Positions 12,201 to 27,200 of a stretch of DNA of 64,000 nucleotides are shown here, piece after piece. Below the pieces are notes generated by a model. That model ran no database searches. It had not been told where the DNA came from and saw nothing but the letters and a program-made list of their open reading frames with translations. The stretch's first letter is position 1; the number at the start of each line of letters is the position of its first letter. Source of the DNA: Pachyseris speciosa (Eukaryota; Cnidaria; Anthozoa; Scleractinia; Pachyseridae). The stretch spans positions 65,001 to 129,000 of the forward strand of contig JAEMWC010000100.1 of the NCBI GenBank assembly GCA_016490735.1, in the 5' to 3' direction. Position numbers and translations under genes: made by a program.

Positions 12201-15200
12201 ATCCACATGCCATACCTCTACCAGAGCTTATTTCCAAAACCTTGCAGAACAGGCCCCAGCTGTTCAAAGAGCAGTCATAACTCTATCCAGCAGACAAGTC
12301 TCTATCCAGCCAATAAATGTATCAGTTACAATATATTTTATCTGCTGGATAGCGACTTATCCACTGGATAGAGTTGTCCTCTCTCTGAACAACTTGGACC
12401 AGAAGTATACATTTCTTACTTTGTCACAAAAACAAGAATTCCGTACAAATATGTGGATGAGATTTACAGGTGATTAAACAATTAGTCCTTTTTGCTGTCA
12501 TTTCATGTTTAAAGCATTAATTACGATGACTTGTCATGAATGCAATATTAAAGCATTGCATTATGTTCACCACATGAGAAGAGTGGCACATGAATCAGAC
12601 ACCGCTTCAGTGTCACTTTATGCACCAAGCTGGTATAGATGCCACTCTTTTGCCGAACTTAATTCATCAACTAGTTAAGGCACACTAATGGATTTGGTGT
12701 GTGGAATAGGGCTTACCAGGGTAACGTTGTCACCATTTTGTCATATAAGCATCAAATGATGATGTTGAGGATGCAATAAAACCACCTTGCTAAAATGTGT
12801 TATCCAAAATTTATCTCCTGGACTTAGGACAAGAAAGGTTTGGTAACATGACCAGGGTAAGACATTATGTTCCTGCTTTAAACATGATGTGCTTGCTTGC
12901 TTGTTGTATAACTAAACTTTACGGTGTGTTTTGAAAAAATTGAAGGGCCACAGCCAGGATGAATCATAATAAAACTGAAATGAACGTTCTCTGGCTAAAA
13001 ATATTAAAAATTACAAGCTTTCAACCACCTGAACACCTGATGAATGAAACTAAAATTCTAAGAAAGTATGGTGTGATAAAAAATTAATAAGAACAATAGA
13101 GTGAAATTATTAGGGATAAAAAGTGTAAAGAACTTTTGTTAAAAAGGACCCTTACTGGACCAACAGATATGCTGCATATATATATGTTAGTTCTGTAGCA
13201 TATCTGTCAAATATCTGGAAAAAACTATCTGCAACACATCTGTGACAGATAGGAATTTGGCCTCATTTCCATATCTGTTACAGATATGTGACAGATATAG
13301 AACAAAGCCAAATTATGCAGATCTGTCAAAATAATGTATGCTGCATATATGTAGATCGAGGCTGGCCACTTTATGACCATCAGCTGTTTGGGGGGCTGCC
13401 CTTCCTGGTGCAAGGTTAGTGAACTAGGGACAGGTACTGGCCAAAACCCTTGGATTAGAAATGAAAACACACATTTAACCTCAGTCACAACAATAATTTA
13501 TTGTACTTTTTATTGCTAAAGTGCTACTATAACAAGTTGACTACATTTGAAACACTATCATTCTTACAGTGTTGAGCAGCAAGGCTTAAACCAATCTTCT
13601 AAAGCTTCACAAGGACTCTCAAGGTTTTGATTTAGTCAAAAAAAGTCAAAGAATGCTTCAAAGTATGTGAGCTCTGAGAGAACACTCTTTCTATGGTGGA
13701 AAAGGTCTGCCATTTTTCGAATAAATTCTACACAAAGTTAATTTTTTAATTTCAGTGATGCTCAAATGATCAGTCAATATAATTCTAGAACTTTAACACT
13801 TCAGAACTAAAGAACGATGGGGCAAAGGTACAAAAAAGAAGTAAAAGTATCGGAAATGAAAAATTCGAACTTATGACAAGCGATATACATGTATGATATG
13901 AATTGAGAAATCTGTAATCCAAACAATGCCTGGGACATTTTGTGGCTTATGAACTATATGTCTGTCTGTTTTCTTCACCTCAACTGATGTGTTTTAGTCG
14001 CAAAATCCTGGGGAATCGAACATTTTAGCAGTATAGCGCAACCAAGTCCATAAAACTTCTCTGTAACCGTTCAAACCCATGCGCGAGAACGTAAAATCAC
14101 ACTTTCCCATTGTTTACACATGCCATGTGAGGTCCAAGTCGAGTTGCGCATGTGTTAATGACTTCACGACCTTCCTGGGAACTAGCTTGTTCAAATTCAA
14201 CTTGGCGGACTGAAGTGTTCAAGGCGAACTTGCAATGGATAAATATTGGGAAAGCAAGAGGTTCTCTGAAGAAACACACGGTTTATATAAGTACTCAAGG
14301 GTGAAAGGAAAAGTTTTTTTGTGGTCTTATCAACTTAAAGTGGTCGAAGTGAAAGAAAAACCACTGTAACAGTCAAAATCCGAAAATGAGTAAAAATCAC
14401 TTCAGTTAATTGTTGCTTCTTCACCCTGTCTCTTCGTCAATCTTGCATCTTTGGAAACAAAACAGTGTATAGAGGAACTTTTCAAGGAGTTGCCATTTAC
14501 AAAATGTGTAAGTTTACCAGTGAAAGCAGTGGATGAAATATTTGCTCAAAGTGCTATGGACATTCAGTGAGTGTTTTGTGAGTTGAACAAAAAGGTTATA
14601 CAGTGCAAATAAATGCTCTAATGTCTACAAAACCAGTTTATTTCTTTTCCCTAAATTATAATTAATCAAATGAAAATGTTGGAAATTTAATAATTTATAC
14701 TGGTTTCAATTTATGACAAGAAATTGAATTTGTCCTTTAAACTTAATAAAATATTATTTTATTCTACATCAAACCTGCATGCACATCCAACAATAAAGAT
14801 CCATCATGCATGCATGGCACTGCAGATAGTTAACAGATATTTCAAGAGAACTCTTACGTATCTGCAAAATATCTGTAAATTACCTACAGATATTTTACAG
14901 ATAAGGGAACACCTACTGCAGATAATTGCAGTGCTGTCACAGATATGTTACAGATAGTTACAGATAGTTGACATATATGTTGGTTTGGTAAGGGGATGCT
15001 GTATTGTCCTGGGAGTAAGCAACACAGACAATAGCATTGCCCACTCCCAGGACAATACCACACACTTTTTAACAAAAATTCTTAACACTTTTTATCCCTA
15101 ATTTCACTATATTGTTCTTATTTTTATCACACCATACATTCTTAGAATTTTGCCCGTTGAAGACTGCAGTTCAGGCAGTCAAAAGTTTGTTTTCCAATTT

Positions 15201-18200
15201 TTAATATTTTAAACCAGAGAACATTCATTTAAAGTTAATGTTATCATTTAAGCTCACTTTATAGACACCCGCTAAATATAATCACCTTCAGTTGTTGTTG
15301 TGCACAACTTTGTTGGTTGGCAATAGGCTGACATTAACCTGCTTGTAAAGGGAAAGCTTTAAAGTGCACCAAACCCCAAACTATTTTTGTAGCTAAAAAA
15401 TATCTTTGCACCTGTTCAAAATGCATCACACCTTATTGCGCCTTTTTAAAACCAAAACTTGACTTTTTATAGTCTAGCCTTCATCTGTAACACAACTGAG
15501 CTAGTAAGGGACATGGGTCTGTTCCTGATTTGACATCACAAACTGATTTGCATCAAGGCAAGTCTTTGTAAACATGCATGCAAATCGGTTTGTGATGTCA
15601 AATCAGGAACAGACCCACGCTCCGGCCTTCTGACTTGGTCGTGTACTGATGATGATGCTTAGTTTATCATAATTTTTGAAGCCCATGAAAAAGTCTAAAA
15701 CTGAAAATAAAAGCCAAATGTTTTTGGAATAGGTGCAAAGTTTTATATTAGTGGAAAAATTGTTTTGGGGTTAGATGCACTTTAATGGATATCAGACAAT
15801 TTACCTAGTTCAGATTTAAACAAGCTTGTGCAAAGCTAGCCTCATTAATTGGGGGTGAAGCAATATGTGAGACTTCTACAGTAACTTAAAAAACTCATTA
15901 ATAATTCATGAAGGAAATAGAAAAGAAATTACCTTTAATTGAAGGGCTGAGAGCATAAACTGCCTATGTGTAATTTTAGGTCGTTTTTTCGATTTTGCTC
16001 AGAAATGAAACAAAAATCAGTGAATAAAAATACCAGACAATGTTTTTGAATCGAATTGCTTGCAAGTCTCATGCAAAAATTTGTTTCATTTCTGAGGAAA
16101 ATCGAAAAATGACCAAAAATTACACATAGGCAGTTTATGCTCTCAGCCCTTCAATTAATACTTGTGTAATCATATATTTCCCAGCATCATTGGTGCCTAT
16201 GTAGTGGTTTGAATGTAAATTATTTTGTTTTAACATTATATCAAACAAGTTTTATTTTTGTTTCCCTTTTTGGTTCATATGAGCCTGGTTAAAGTGGACA
16301 TCCCAATTATGGCTTACCCATATCAGTTAAAATTCAGTGGCCCCCTAAACTACACAGTGCAGTATCTTTACATTAAATAAATGGGGCTCATCCACACATT
16401 ACAGTTGTACATGTACATCAAGGACAGTTAACACCTGCAGTATATATAGTAATATATAATAAATAATATTTTTATAGCGCACAACTACGACCAATAAATT
16501 GTTCCTGGCACTTGAAAAAAATTACAGACAAAATTAATTATTTATAAAGTAACATTCACTAATAAACGTTTTAAAAAGATCAGCCTTCCAAACATTTTTA
16601 AAAAATTTAATGTAATTGTTTAAATCAGTTAAATATACCCACTATAACTGTTCTAAACCACAGATATTAAAAAAGCAATGTTGTAGAGTATCATATATCT
16701 TATTTTTTTTGGTGTTGCATGTACTTGAATATAATTATTATGAAGTCTTGTGTTAAGAGTAGTTTTGAAAAAGAGATTGCAGCAATATGTTAAAATGCTT
16801 AAATTTATCATTACTATTACTTTTTTCAAAAGGTTTATTATAAAGAGGCTGTTGGAGCTTTTATAGTGTTTGACGTCACCAGAGCATCCACGTTTGAAGC
16901 AGTGCAGAAATGGAAGAATGACTTGGATAGCAAAGTGATGTTACCTAATGGGTCTCCTGTTCCTGTTGTTCTGTTAGCAAACAAGGTTTGCATTTTGGTT
17001 CCTTTCAGTCGTTAATTTTTTAAAATAAAGTTTCAGCCATTCTTAAAATGGTTTCAGAGTTACATATGACTGAGGCCTTCCAAGGGGCAGAAGCGACAAG
17101 CAACATGGCTCCGAAAACAGGTGACAATCTTCTCCCAAAACACCAACAACCGACAGAAATTGGCAGAAAAATTGGCAACAGTGACAATTCACTTTTCATT
17201 CCTCTTTGTTTTCTTTGCGACAGTAACATCTGTCCCTAACGAAACAAGCGACAAAGCAACATCAGACCATCCCTTGAAAGGCCTCACGACTTGTGCAGTG
17301 ACAATACAGTGAGACCCTGTTAATACGGACACCAAGGACACATGCTTAAGTGTCCATGTTATCTGGGTGTCCATATTAACAGAGTTCCAGATAAGAGGGG
17401 AGTCCCAGGTCAAAACCCCTGCAAGGTCAGGTACATGTACATGACCCAACAAATTCACTACTGGGAGCAACCCTGTGAAAAGTGTGTGAAGTCCATGTGA
17501 AAACCATGTGAAATTTGTTTTAAGTTTCACAGGGATTTCACAGGGATTTCACATGGTTTTTCACATATTATTTCACAGAAATGTGAAATACCATGTGAAA
17601 ATAATCATGTGAAAAGCCCATGAAACGGGCTTCGCATTTTCACTTGGTATTTCACAGTATCGTATGTGAAATACCATGTGAAAAATATGTAAAAATGGGT
17701 TGTAAAAGTTAAGGCAGGTTAACATACCTGTGAAAATGGATGTGAAAATTAATTACTAAGTGAAATGCCATGTGAAATGCAATGTGAAAACCCAATTGGA
17801 TGTGTGAAAGATCTAGAGAAACAAAGGTGAAATACCATGTGAAATACGATGTGAAATTCAATATATCCTGTGAAAAAATCATAATACACACACTAATGCA
17901 TATCATTTTGAAACACATTTTCAAAGACAGGTAATCATTTTTATTGAATAGTTTATTCATGGAATAAAAAATTAATAAATAAACCTAGCTACTTAAAATT
18001 AAAGGCAAATTTGTATTAAAACATGCATGTCACTATAAAAATTCAAATATTGGAAATAACCTTTTCACAGTAAAATGTATGGAATAATTATTGATGTCTC
18101 TGGATGGATAAAAATTGGTACTGGTATATATTAGAAATAACCTTCCCATCATAAAAATCTTTATACATTAAATAACAAACTTGTATTACTTCACAGATAA

Positions 18201-21200
18201 AAATTGAAACATTAATGTGACAGCATTTAAACATTAGCAGAGTAGTCTGATTAAGACAAATGAAAGTTTCTAACAATTTTTTTTTGAAATTAATGTCTTT
18301 TAGTTTTATGCATCAAAAACTCTTTTGGTTTTCCTTGGCCTTTTTTTCGGTAATTCTTCCACTTCCTGATTATTGTTCTCAGTGATCGGTACATAAATCC
18401 ATGGTTGGGATCTTTTCTTTTTCCTTCCTTTGGTGCATGTGGTAGATGACTGTACATGTGATGAGGTTGGATAGTTGATGGTTTGGTGGGGGTAGTGGGA
18501 ATTTGACCCATTGGAATTCCTTGTTGACACCCTGCCTTAAAATTCTATCTGGAACCCTGATTAAGTGGATAAATTGAAGAGGAAATGTGTCAACCTTTTT
18601 AGTTGTTGGAACAAAAAAAACTCTCGATTAGAAGTGGGTGTCGTTATTAAGCAGGTGTCTGCAAAGCAGGGTTCAACTGTATACTACACAAGTTATCATC
18701 AACTAGAATCGAAGCTTTGGTGAACAAAAGAGTCTTAAATGAATAAGTTCCCACAACTGTTACACAGTCTCCCAGCAGATGTTCTTTGTAGCAGGGTTTA
18801 TACAAAGGATGGTGTAAACCTTTCATTTCGATTGTTCTAGAGGAGTTTTCATTTAAAGTGTAGATGCACAGAAGACATCATGAGGTCTAGATAAAGAAAG
18901 TAAAAAAGTTATAGAAAACAAATAGATTCCATTTGGCAGTGCATGTGTTAAGTCTGGTTACACATTCAAAGCCAAATGGAATCCATTTGTAAGTAACAGA
19001 CCGGTGTCTCTTAAACTGGTTCCTCAGATCAAAACATCTCTAACCATAGTTATGGAGCAATAATAAAGACTCTGGTTTTGGAAGCTAGCTATCAAGAGCT
19101 TTGACGCCATGGCTGGTCAGAAAAAAAGCAAGCAATGGGTAGCAGATTCTCCTTCATCCCTGAGATTGTAGCCAGGTCCTTTGCAAGGGCACATTTCAAG
19201 TAACAGAAAAAAAATTAATTATAAGAAAGCAACCTCCCCTCCCAAAGTATTTTCACCTTTCTCCTATTTTTCTAGTACCTACTATAGAGTACTAAAGTGA
19301 TGACGCCATAAAAACTAAATTTGTGAAATTATGGGATTTGTTCAGATATTCAGAAAGAATACGATCAAAAAGACCTACTTGCCAAAAATCAGCATTTTCT
19401 TATGGTTTGAGAGCGAGATATTAGCCCCGTTATGCTCTGCTGACTCCATACAAATCCTTCTGAATTTTACTCAGTTCCTAACGTTATGAACCGAGTCAAA
19501 TTTAGAAGGATTTGTATGGAGTCAGCAGAGCATAACGGTGCTAATATTTCAGACTGAGCCAATTTGCCTTTAAATACTGATTTTTGGCAAGTTAACATCT
19601 TTCATTTAGCTCTTTCTGAAAATCTCAACAAATCCCATAATTTCAAAAATTCTAATATTTGTGACGTCACACTTTAGCACTCTATATTTGAGTATGATCC
19701 ATGGAACCCTGTTACCTAATATGGACACTAAGGGGACATGACAAAGTATCCTCATTGTCTGTGTGTCTTTTAGTTGTTGGGACAAACAAAACTGTCTGTT
19801 ATAAGCTGGTGTCCATAGAGCAGGGTTCCACTAGCTGTGTATATGGACCAAGGAATCAATTCTGAAGTTGGTTACTCTGATTTGATAGTGTGATCAAGCC
19901 AAGGAAGGGTTGGTTAAAAACGCAAGCCAGATGGACGAGTATTGCGCGGATAAAGGATTTCTCAGCTGGTTTGAGACTTCAGCTAAAGAAGACATCAACA
20001 TTTCTGATGCTGCTAAGTATCTAGTGGCAAAGGTAAGGTCACAGTTGATGCCTGACTGACATGTGTCAGTCTTACGCAGCCTCTGATGTTGATAACTGTC
20101 AGTAGGGGAGGAAAATAAAATTATTTTAAAAAATTGTTGCACAGGAAAAAAAAAAGTGGGGGGACCCTGGGAAGATGTGGGACATTCGATTGATTTATCC
20201 ACCCCAACCCCAAACCTCCCCCCACCCCCCACCCCCCATTCAAAGGCTATAAATTATACATGTAATTATTGTCCAATTTTTGACCAGTGTTGACCCAGCA
20301 TCCTGAAAGTTAAATACTTTATTATATCTCTCACTTAGTACGCACGCTGTGATTGGTCAACTTTGCGGGCCGTATTCTACGGTATGGCCCGCTTGACTTA
20401 ACCAAGTTTTTTTCCCGCACGCCGGGTTAACTTCAGAGATATAATAAATATCTTACTAACCTCGTTTTCTCGGTCCATACTGTAAGGTACGGATCCTCGT
20501 TTTTTCCCATTAATTCATGGCCCGCGCGCTTCGAGCTTGGGCCATAAATCAACGTGAAAAAACTCGGTCCGTACCTTACAGTACGGACCTCGAACTCGGT
20601 TAGTAAGAGGTATATATTCATCTGTCAGGGTTTCACTTGATTTGCTTCTTTTTATACCTTAGGGAGGGACATTTGGTCAAATAAAGGATATTCCACAAAA
20701 GAGGCATATTTTTCTTTTTTGCCTTAAGATCCAAACCTCTCTAAACTCACTCCATTTTGGCATACAGACTGTTAATGGTGTCAGAAATGAAGGTCTGCAC
20801 TAATTTGTGAGGCTAGAATTTGATTCAAATTAGCATGTGATTCTTTGCAAAACCTCAAGAAACAGACTGAAACAAAAGGGATCTGATCCATGTTCGGTCT
20901 CCTGGTCTAATTCTCCAAAATAATACAGACCTTCAAATCACAAGATAAGTGTATGTATACCTACATTTCTGACATGGTAACTAGTCGGTAAACCAAAGGA
21001 GAGCAAAATTAATTTGGATTTAAAAGCCAAACATCACTCATGCTTTTTTTACCCTGAGCCCTTAAAATTAAGTCCAATTTCCAATTAATGGCCAGTATAG
21101 ACCCAGGATGTAGCAGGGAGTGAAATAGGTAATTTCCCCATACACAGGGTTTTGACCTGACTTGTTTCTTTTTATGCCTCATGATCAGGGGGTGTAGCCT

Positions 21201-24200
21201 CCAACACAAATGTCTTTGGGGTCGTCACGCGTTCCTTCCCCACGAACATCTGCTGAACTGAACTGCCACTTCCATTCGCCGGCGGTTAGCCTTTATTTTG
21301 AAGAAACCAATAACAAGCTGCGTAAGAATGAAAATCAACACCCGTGATGTAATTTCCGACAAACGATTCACGCGCATCGTAGTCCTACTTTCCACAAATT
21401 GGAAAGCGAACTATGATCGGCTAACCACCGTGAACGGAAGTGGCAGCTCATTTCAGCAAACGTTCGTGGGGAAGGAACGCGTGACAAGCCCAAAGCATCT
21501 GTGAAGGAGGCTACAGGGGGTGGAGTTTGATCTGAAGTTCTTTATAAACTCAAATGCCACTACACATCTTCATGGGGTTACCCCTTACCGTAGGTTTAAC
21601 ATTACTACAGCTGTACACTGTAGGTGTTTAATTCTTATAACTAGAGATACATCTGTGGACCTTGTGTTATGTAAATATCTCTTGGCTGGTGAGCCTGTAT
21701 AAAATCATGAAGTACTATGGGACCCCTTGTAGTGGTACAGTAATAGCCTGCATAGCTGGCGGTATTGAAGGCGTGCAGAGTAAAGAACCACTACAAGCGA
21801 AAGGCGAAGCCGTGAGAAGAATGGGGAGGAGGCGTTTGAAATCCTGCCTGCAGGAAAACCCTGGGTACCAGTGTGCAGGAAAAATGGATTGGTCGAGAGA
21901 GTAGACATGTCAATCAAATGTTAGATTATTGCATTTACAATTTCTAGTATTGCAGGTTGAGTCAAGTGATCTTTACAAAAACCATATTGGAAGGAATAGA
22001 TTATGTTGTCAATATAGTCTTTCATTCTAATGTACATGATCTTTTCGAAAATTGTATTAATTTTAAAGTGCACCTAACCCCAAAAATGTTTTTTCATCTT
22101 AAATGATTTGTCTCTGAATTAGGAGCACAACTGTGCATGAAAACATTTTTTGATGCGGTTGAATCTTCGCTTTTCTGTGCCCTGGTAATGTCTCAAAATT
22201 ACGACCAAAAACGCTGCCATTTTGTTTCACGACCGAGTTATGGGGAGAATGGGTTCAGCGCTTGTAAGACGTCATCTCAGGAACGGAAGTTCTGTTGCAC
22301 TTACAAAGTTCTTTGAAGGTCAAGCTCAATATTTCTAACTCTGAGGGCAAATAAGACATGATTTTAACCAATAATTTATAATAAATTCATTGTATTGTCA
22401 CATGTAACATTTCTCTCCTAAGAGAAGATTTGATGTTTTGCAAATGAATGAGCCAAAAACAGACCGGCTGTTCCTGAAATAAACATATTCCCATCGGCTG
22501 ATCTCACAAGCATTTTATGCCCAGGTTTATGCCCTTTTATGCGGTGAAAACAGAAAATTCCAATGAGTCCGTTCAGTGAAAAGATCTCCTCTTTAAAACT
22601 CGTTTATTGTACAGTGATGCAACCCAAACGTGTGTGTACCATGTTTTCAATGTATCGTGATTATTAGGTGTGCTGCATATCAGATACACAAAGGATTTAA
22701 CTGCAGCGACACAAAATAGTCCAGAATGTAATGGCAGCTAAAATAATTGTTCCTCAATAAGTACCTCATCAATCTAACTTCCTTTAAATGTTTCGGCTTT
22801 CATTAGTCCGACAGTCTTCGACACAAGCGCTCTATTAAAACTGGTTTCCAACAACAATCAAAATATATTTTAGAGGCCATGCTAATTCACTGACAGAAGC
22901 CCATGTCACTCACTGATCAATACATTTTAGACTGCTAAGAATTTAACTTGAAGTGTTTACAAATCAAATTGATTAACTTCACCAAATTCAGCTGATTTAA
23001 ACAATAGTGCCACTCAAACTTCGTGTTCAAATGGAGCTACATGTAGTAAAATATGTCTAATTGCATCTAAATTTGTGTCAGATTGTTTACATTGGGTAGT
23101 CATGCAAAGTTATCGCAAAGTTCTAACCAACTTTAGACAGATACGTAGCCTCAAATTTTAATTGCAGTAAGCTATATTTATTTTATTTTACCTTGCTTTG
23201 ACTTTGTTCACAGTACTGCCTGAGGATAACTAGAAGTTCAGCTAATCCTCAAGTCACATAATTCACATTGGCTGAGCTCACTTTCCGTTCTCTTGTCAAA
23301 TCTACCTTTGTCTTCTTTTAATAGATACCATAAATAAAGATTCTCCCATAAAAATAGACACTTCCACAATTAATTGCTGATGTTCGTTTAAAAATACTGA
23401 TATAAAGTCGGATGTGCGCCATTTGTATAAAATATGACAATTGTTTTCAAACCGCTGCATGATTCCTATTGCCAATGCACAGGTATTCGGTCGTTCACGA
23501 TTGAAATGTTAAAGTAAAGTTTTTGCTCACGAGCAGCGTACACAGAACCAAGAGGTATGGGAGATAACACTTGAAGGCCTCGGTGCATAACCATCCTATG
23601 TCGAATTTTGGGTTGTTTTTCGATTTTGCTTGGATTTGTCTGAATTTCTGCATGTGAACTACAATTCGATGGAAACACATTGTATGGTATTTTTTTGACT
23701 GATTCATCCAGAATCCAGAAATGCATTTTTTCTTACTAAGAAGATGTAATGCAACTTGCAAACCACTCCCATGGAAGGTTGGTTTCTTGGTGTACGTAAG
23801 AAAAAATGCATTTCTGGATTTTGGATGAATCAGTCAAAAAAATACCATACAATGTGTTTCCATCGAATTGCAGTTCACATGCAGAAATTCAGACAAATCC
23901 AATCGAAAAACGACTCAAAATTCGACATAGGATGGTTATGCTCCGAGCCCTTCACTTATAAACAACGTTAATCTTTTTGTCTTCCCTTCTTCCACAAATC
24001 TTGCTGTCCATTCCTGGTCTTCATAATCATGAGGCTCCTTCGAGCTCCTCGCCGATTCTGTGCTAGTTCCACTTCAGAAATGAAGTTAATTTGGTACTCA
24101 CCCTACACATACAGCTGTACCCTGACTCTGACTCCAAGGACGAGGAGGACATGATTCCAACACAATTTTGACTACTGCCAGGCTTTTACCCTCCAATATG

Positions 24201-27200
24201 TGCTTCAATGACCCCAACAAACGCTTGCAAAAACTGAGATTGACTGAGATGCTATCTTTCAATCGTTCCCGGGATGATGTCACCAACCTTGTTGAACCCA
24301 GACTCCCTTTTACTCAGCCATGCAACAAATTGAATGAGACTTTGGCTGTCCATAAAAAATCGAGGATTCAACCAAATCCAATAATTCATTCACCGAAAGA
24401 CTCCGAGTGATAAGTACTGGCAGATTTTTTTAGGCGAAAAAAAAATTGGGGTTAGGTGCACTTTAAGTTAGATAATAAGGATATAGGTCTGTAGTTATTT
24501 GCATCTTGAAGTGGAAAACATTCTCTGGTTAAAAAGATAAAAACATAAGCTTTCGGCTATCAGTCTATAGCCTTTAATGAATGGAAAATGTAGCGCGCGG
24601 ACGGAAATATAATTATACGAAGAGGGTGCGAAAATTTGAGAATAAAAATACTAAAAGAAGTGTGAAAAAGCTAAAAGATAAAAATGTAAATGAGGTCTAA
24701 TTACAATAAAATGGAGTATTGCCTAGGCAACGGTTTTGAGTTATTATCCGCATCGACAGTTTTTGCGGTGTGCCAGGATTCTAGTGTTTTTCGAACGCAG
24801 TAATTGCCTTTGTCTATGACACAGGCATTGTCGAAATCAATGGAATGATTGTTTTGCCACGCATGGTTTGCAACATTAGAGCCACTTGAATAGTTCGGAA
24901 AGTTCGCGTTCAAAAAACACTAGAATCCTGGCACACCGCAAAAACCGTCGACACGGATAATAACTCAAAACCGTTGCCTAGGCAATACTCCATTTTATTG
25001 TAATTAGACCTCATTTACATTTTTATCTTTTAGCTTTTTCACACTTCTTTTAGTATTTTTATTCTCAAATTTTCGCACCCTCTTCGTATATATTTCCGTC
25101 CGCATTTTCTCTACATTTTCCATTCGTTAAAGGCTATAGACTGATAGCTGAAAGCTTATGTTTTTATCTTTTTAACCAGAGAACGTTTTTTACTTCAATA
25201 TGTCTTATCCTGGTTACAGCTCTATTTTTATTTGCATCTTCTTCATCTCCACTCTTGAATATTGGAGTTATTTGGACAGTTTAAGTTTTGAAGGGTCTTT
25301 TGCTAATGTTACTGAGGTATTAATATTTCTGAGAGTATAGGAGCCATGATACTACTCGCACACTTAAATAACTTTATGGGAGAAGAATATAGTCCATAAA
25401 GACAGGTTGTTTGGTATGGATAACAGTAATGGCAATGGCAGTGGTAATTAGCAATACACTGTCAGTAGTAATTGTAACAGTAATGGTACAGTGTAATGGC
25501 AATGGTGATGGTAAATGGTCTACAGATGATGATGTAATGGCAATGTTACCATAAAAGCTCTATTAAGCCCCCCCTAATAAGCCCCTTGTTTGGAAGTCGT
25601 TTTTTGTAATAAGCCCCCCTCTCTAATAACCCCCCCCCCCCCCTCTTTTTGGGACATGAGATTTTGTAATGAGCTTCCTATTCCCTCTTACGAAATCCAC
25701 TTCATGAGGCCTAGTTGGTTTATTTTTAAACAAATAAAACTAGGTATACCTATCGATAAAGTGCCAACGAGACTGAAACACACCAATCATCTACATATAT
25801 CCATTCACTGTGATTATTTACAACTACTGCGAAATGATGACCGACACAACGTACCATGCCTTTGAGTTCATAACTTTCACCTACAGTACCGGTTAAAAGT
25901 AAGTTGATAGTCTCTTTCGAGTCTCGACTCGATCCTCGTTTCTCGATTCCTGTGAGTTTCGAGCATCGAGGATCGAGGCTCAGCTATCGAGAATCGAGTC
26001 GAGGATCGCGTCTTGCAAGATCAGAGATAATGAACTTGTCGCTTGACTGATCACTCGATAGACCTTTCGAGCAAATCGGGATCACATCTTGAAAAGCAAC
26101 TTGGAGCAATTACAAAATACTCATCCACATCGTTTACATATTCCTTCAGCTACTCGAAGAAACGCAAACAATTCAAGAGTAGTCTTTCAGTACGAGATAT
26201 GTTTCTAAAAATGCGACCCTCTTACAACTGACAGATGGGCCGCAATTCGCAGAAATCAACGCTTGAGAAAGAACAATGGCCACGGACTGACCACACCACT
26301 ACAATATCTCGCAATAAGTAACAAATGTTCGATGAAGAAAACTTGGCCGACCTCTAAAGTTTATCTGAGTGTAGGCTTTTATACATTATGCTAGCATTTT
26401 TTGGAGCATTTTGGTGAGGCAAATGCATAGAGTATTATTCGAGCATTTTAGTGGCATTTTCCGGGAAAATTAATTTTTTTGCGAGAAACTCAGAAAGAAA
26501 TTATTTTTTTGCGAGAAAATGAAGACTAAAACTCAAAATTCATAGATGACTTCGAGGATTATGTTTTTTGGCTGTATTTATGAACTTGTATACGTTGTTG
26601 TTGTTTCTTGCAACACTTGTACGTTTTTGTAAGTGTGAACAGTTAACACCATGTTACAAACTTTGAAATTAATTTAAAAACCGTTTATATAATGGGCATT
26701 ATCCGAGCATTTTAGTGGCTTTTTTTGGGAAGACCGAGCATTTTAGTGGGAAAATTGGAGCATTAAGGTGGAGCATTTTAGTGGGGAAACAAAAGCATGA
26801 GTGTTGCATTTTTCACAGACACGCATAATTTTAACATGAAATTCGATACGCGCGGGTGTCAATACATGACTCCGGTACTGATTAATGTTCCCTCTTTATG
26901 GTGCTCGTTCGTAACTTAATTTCGTTGAAACAGGGTTTTCTTCGACCGTTCTTAGGAATAAATTTTACAATGTAACTCCTCCAAACTAGAGACACAAATG
27001 TGTGTAATTCGTCATGGTATGCAAATTTTCTGTTCTCACGCGCGTTGTTAGTCAAGTCTATTTTTAATTCGATGTTTTCTTTGTGCTATTTTTGGCCGAA
27101 GAGTGAAGATCATCTCGTCGACGTTTCTATCCAGATTATACACGCATTTCACTTCGGATGTTTCCTTGGAGTTTTTCTAGTGTTCTCATCGAATGTTTAT

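Noticed and set aside
18290..18530. Lys-rich minus-strand frames as a transposase of the mariner-type element
   Set aside because: Too short, two competing frames, and no catalytic motif.
23466..23971. Frames sharing a similar peptide on opposite strands
   Set aside because: An effect of the 23573-23960 inverted repeat, not a gene pair.
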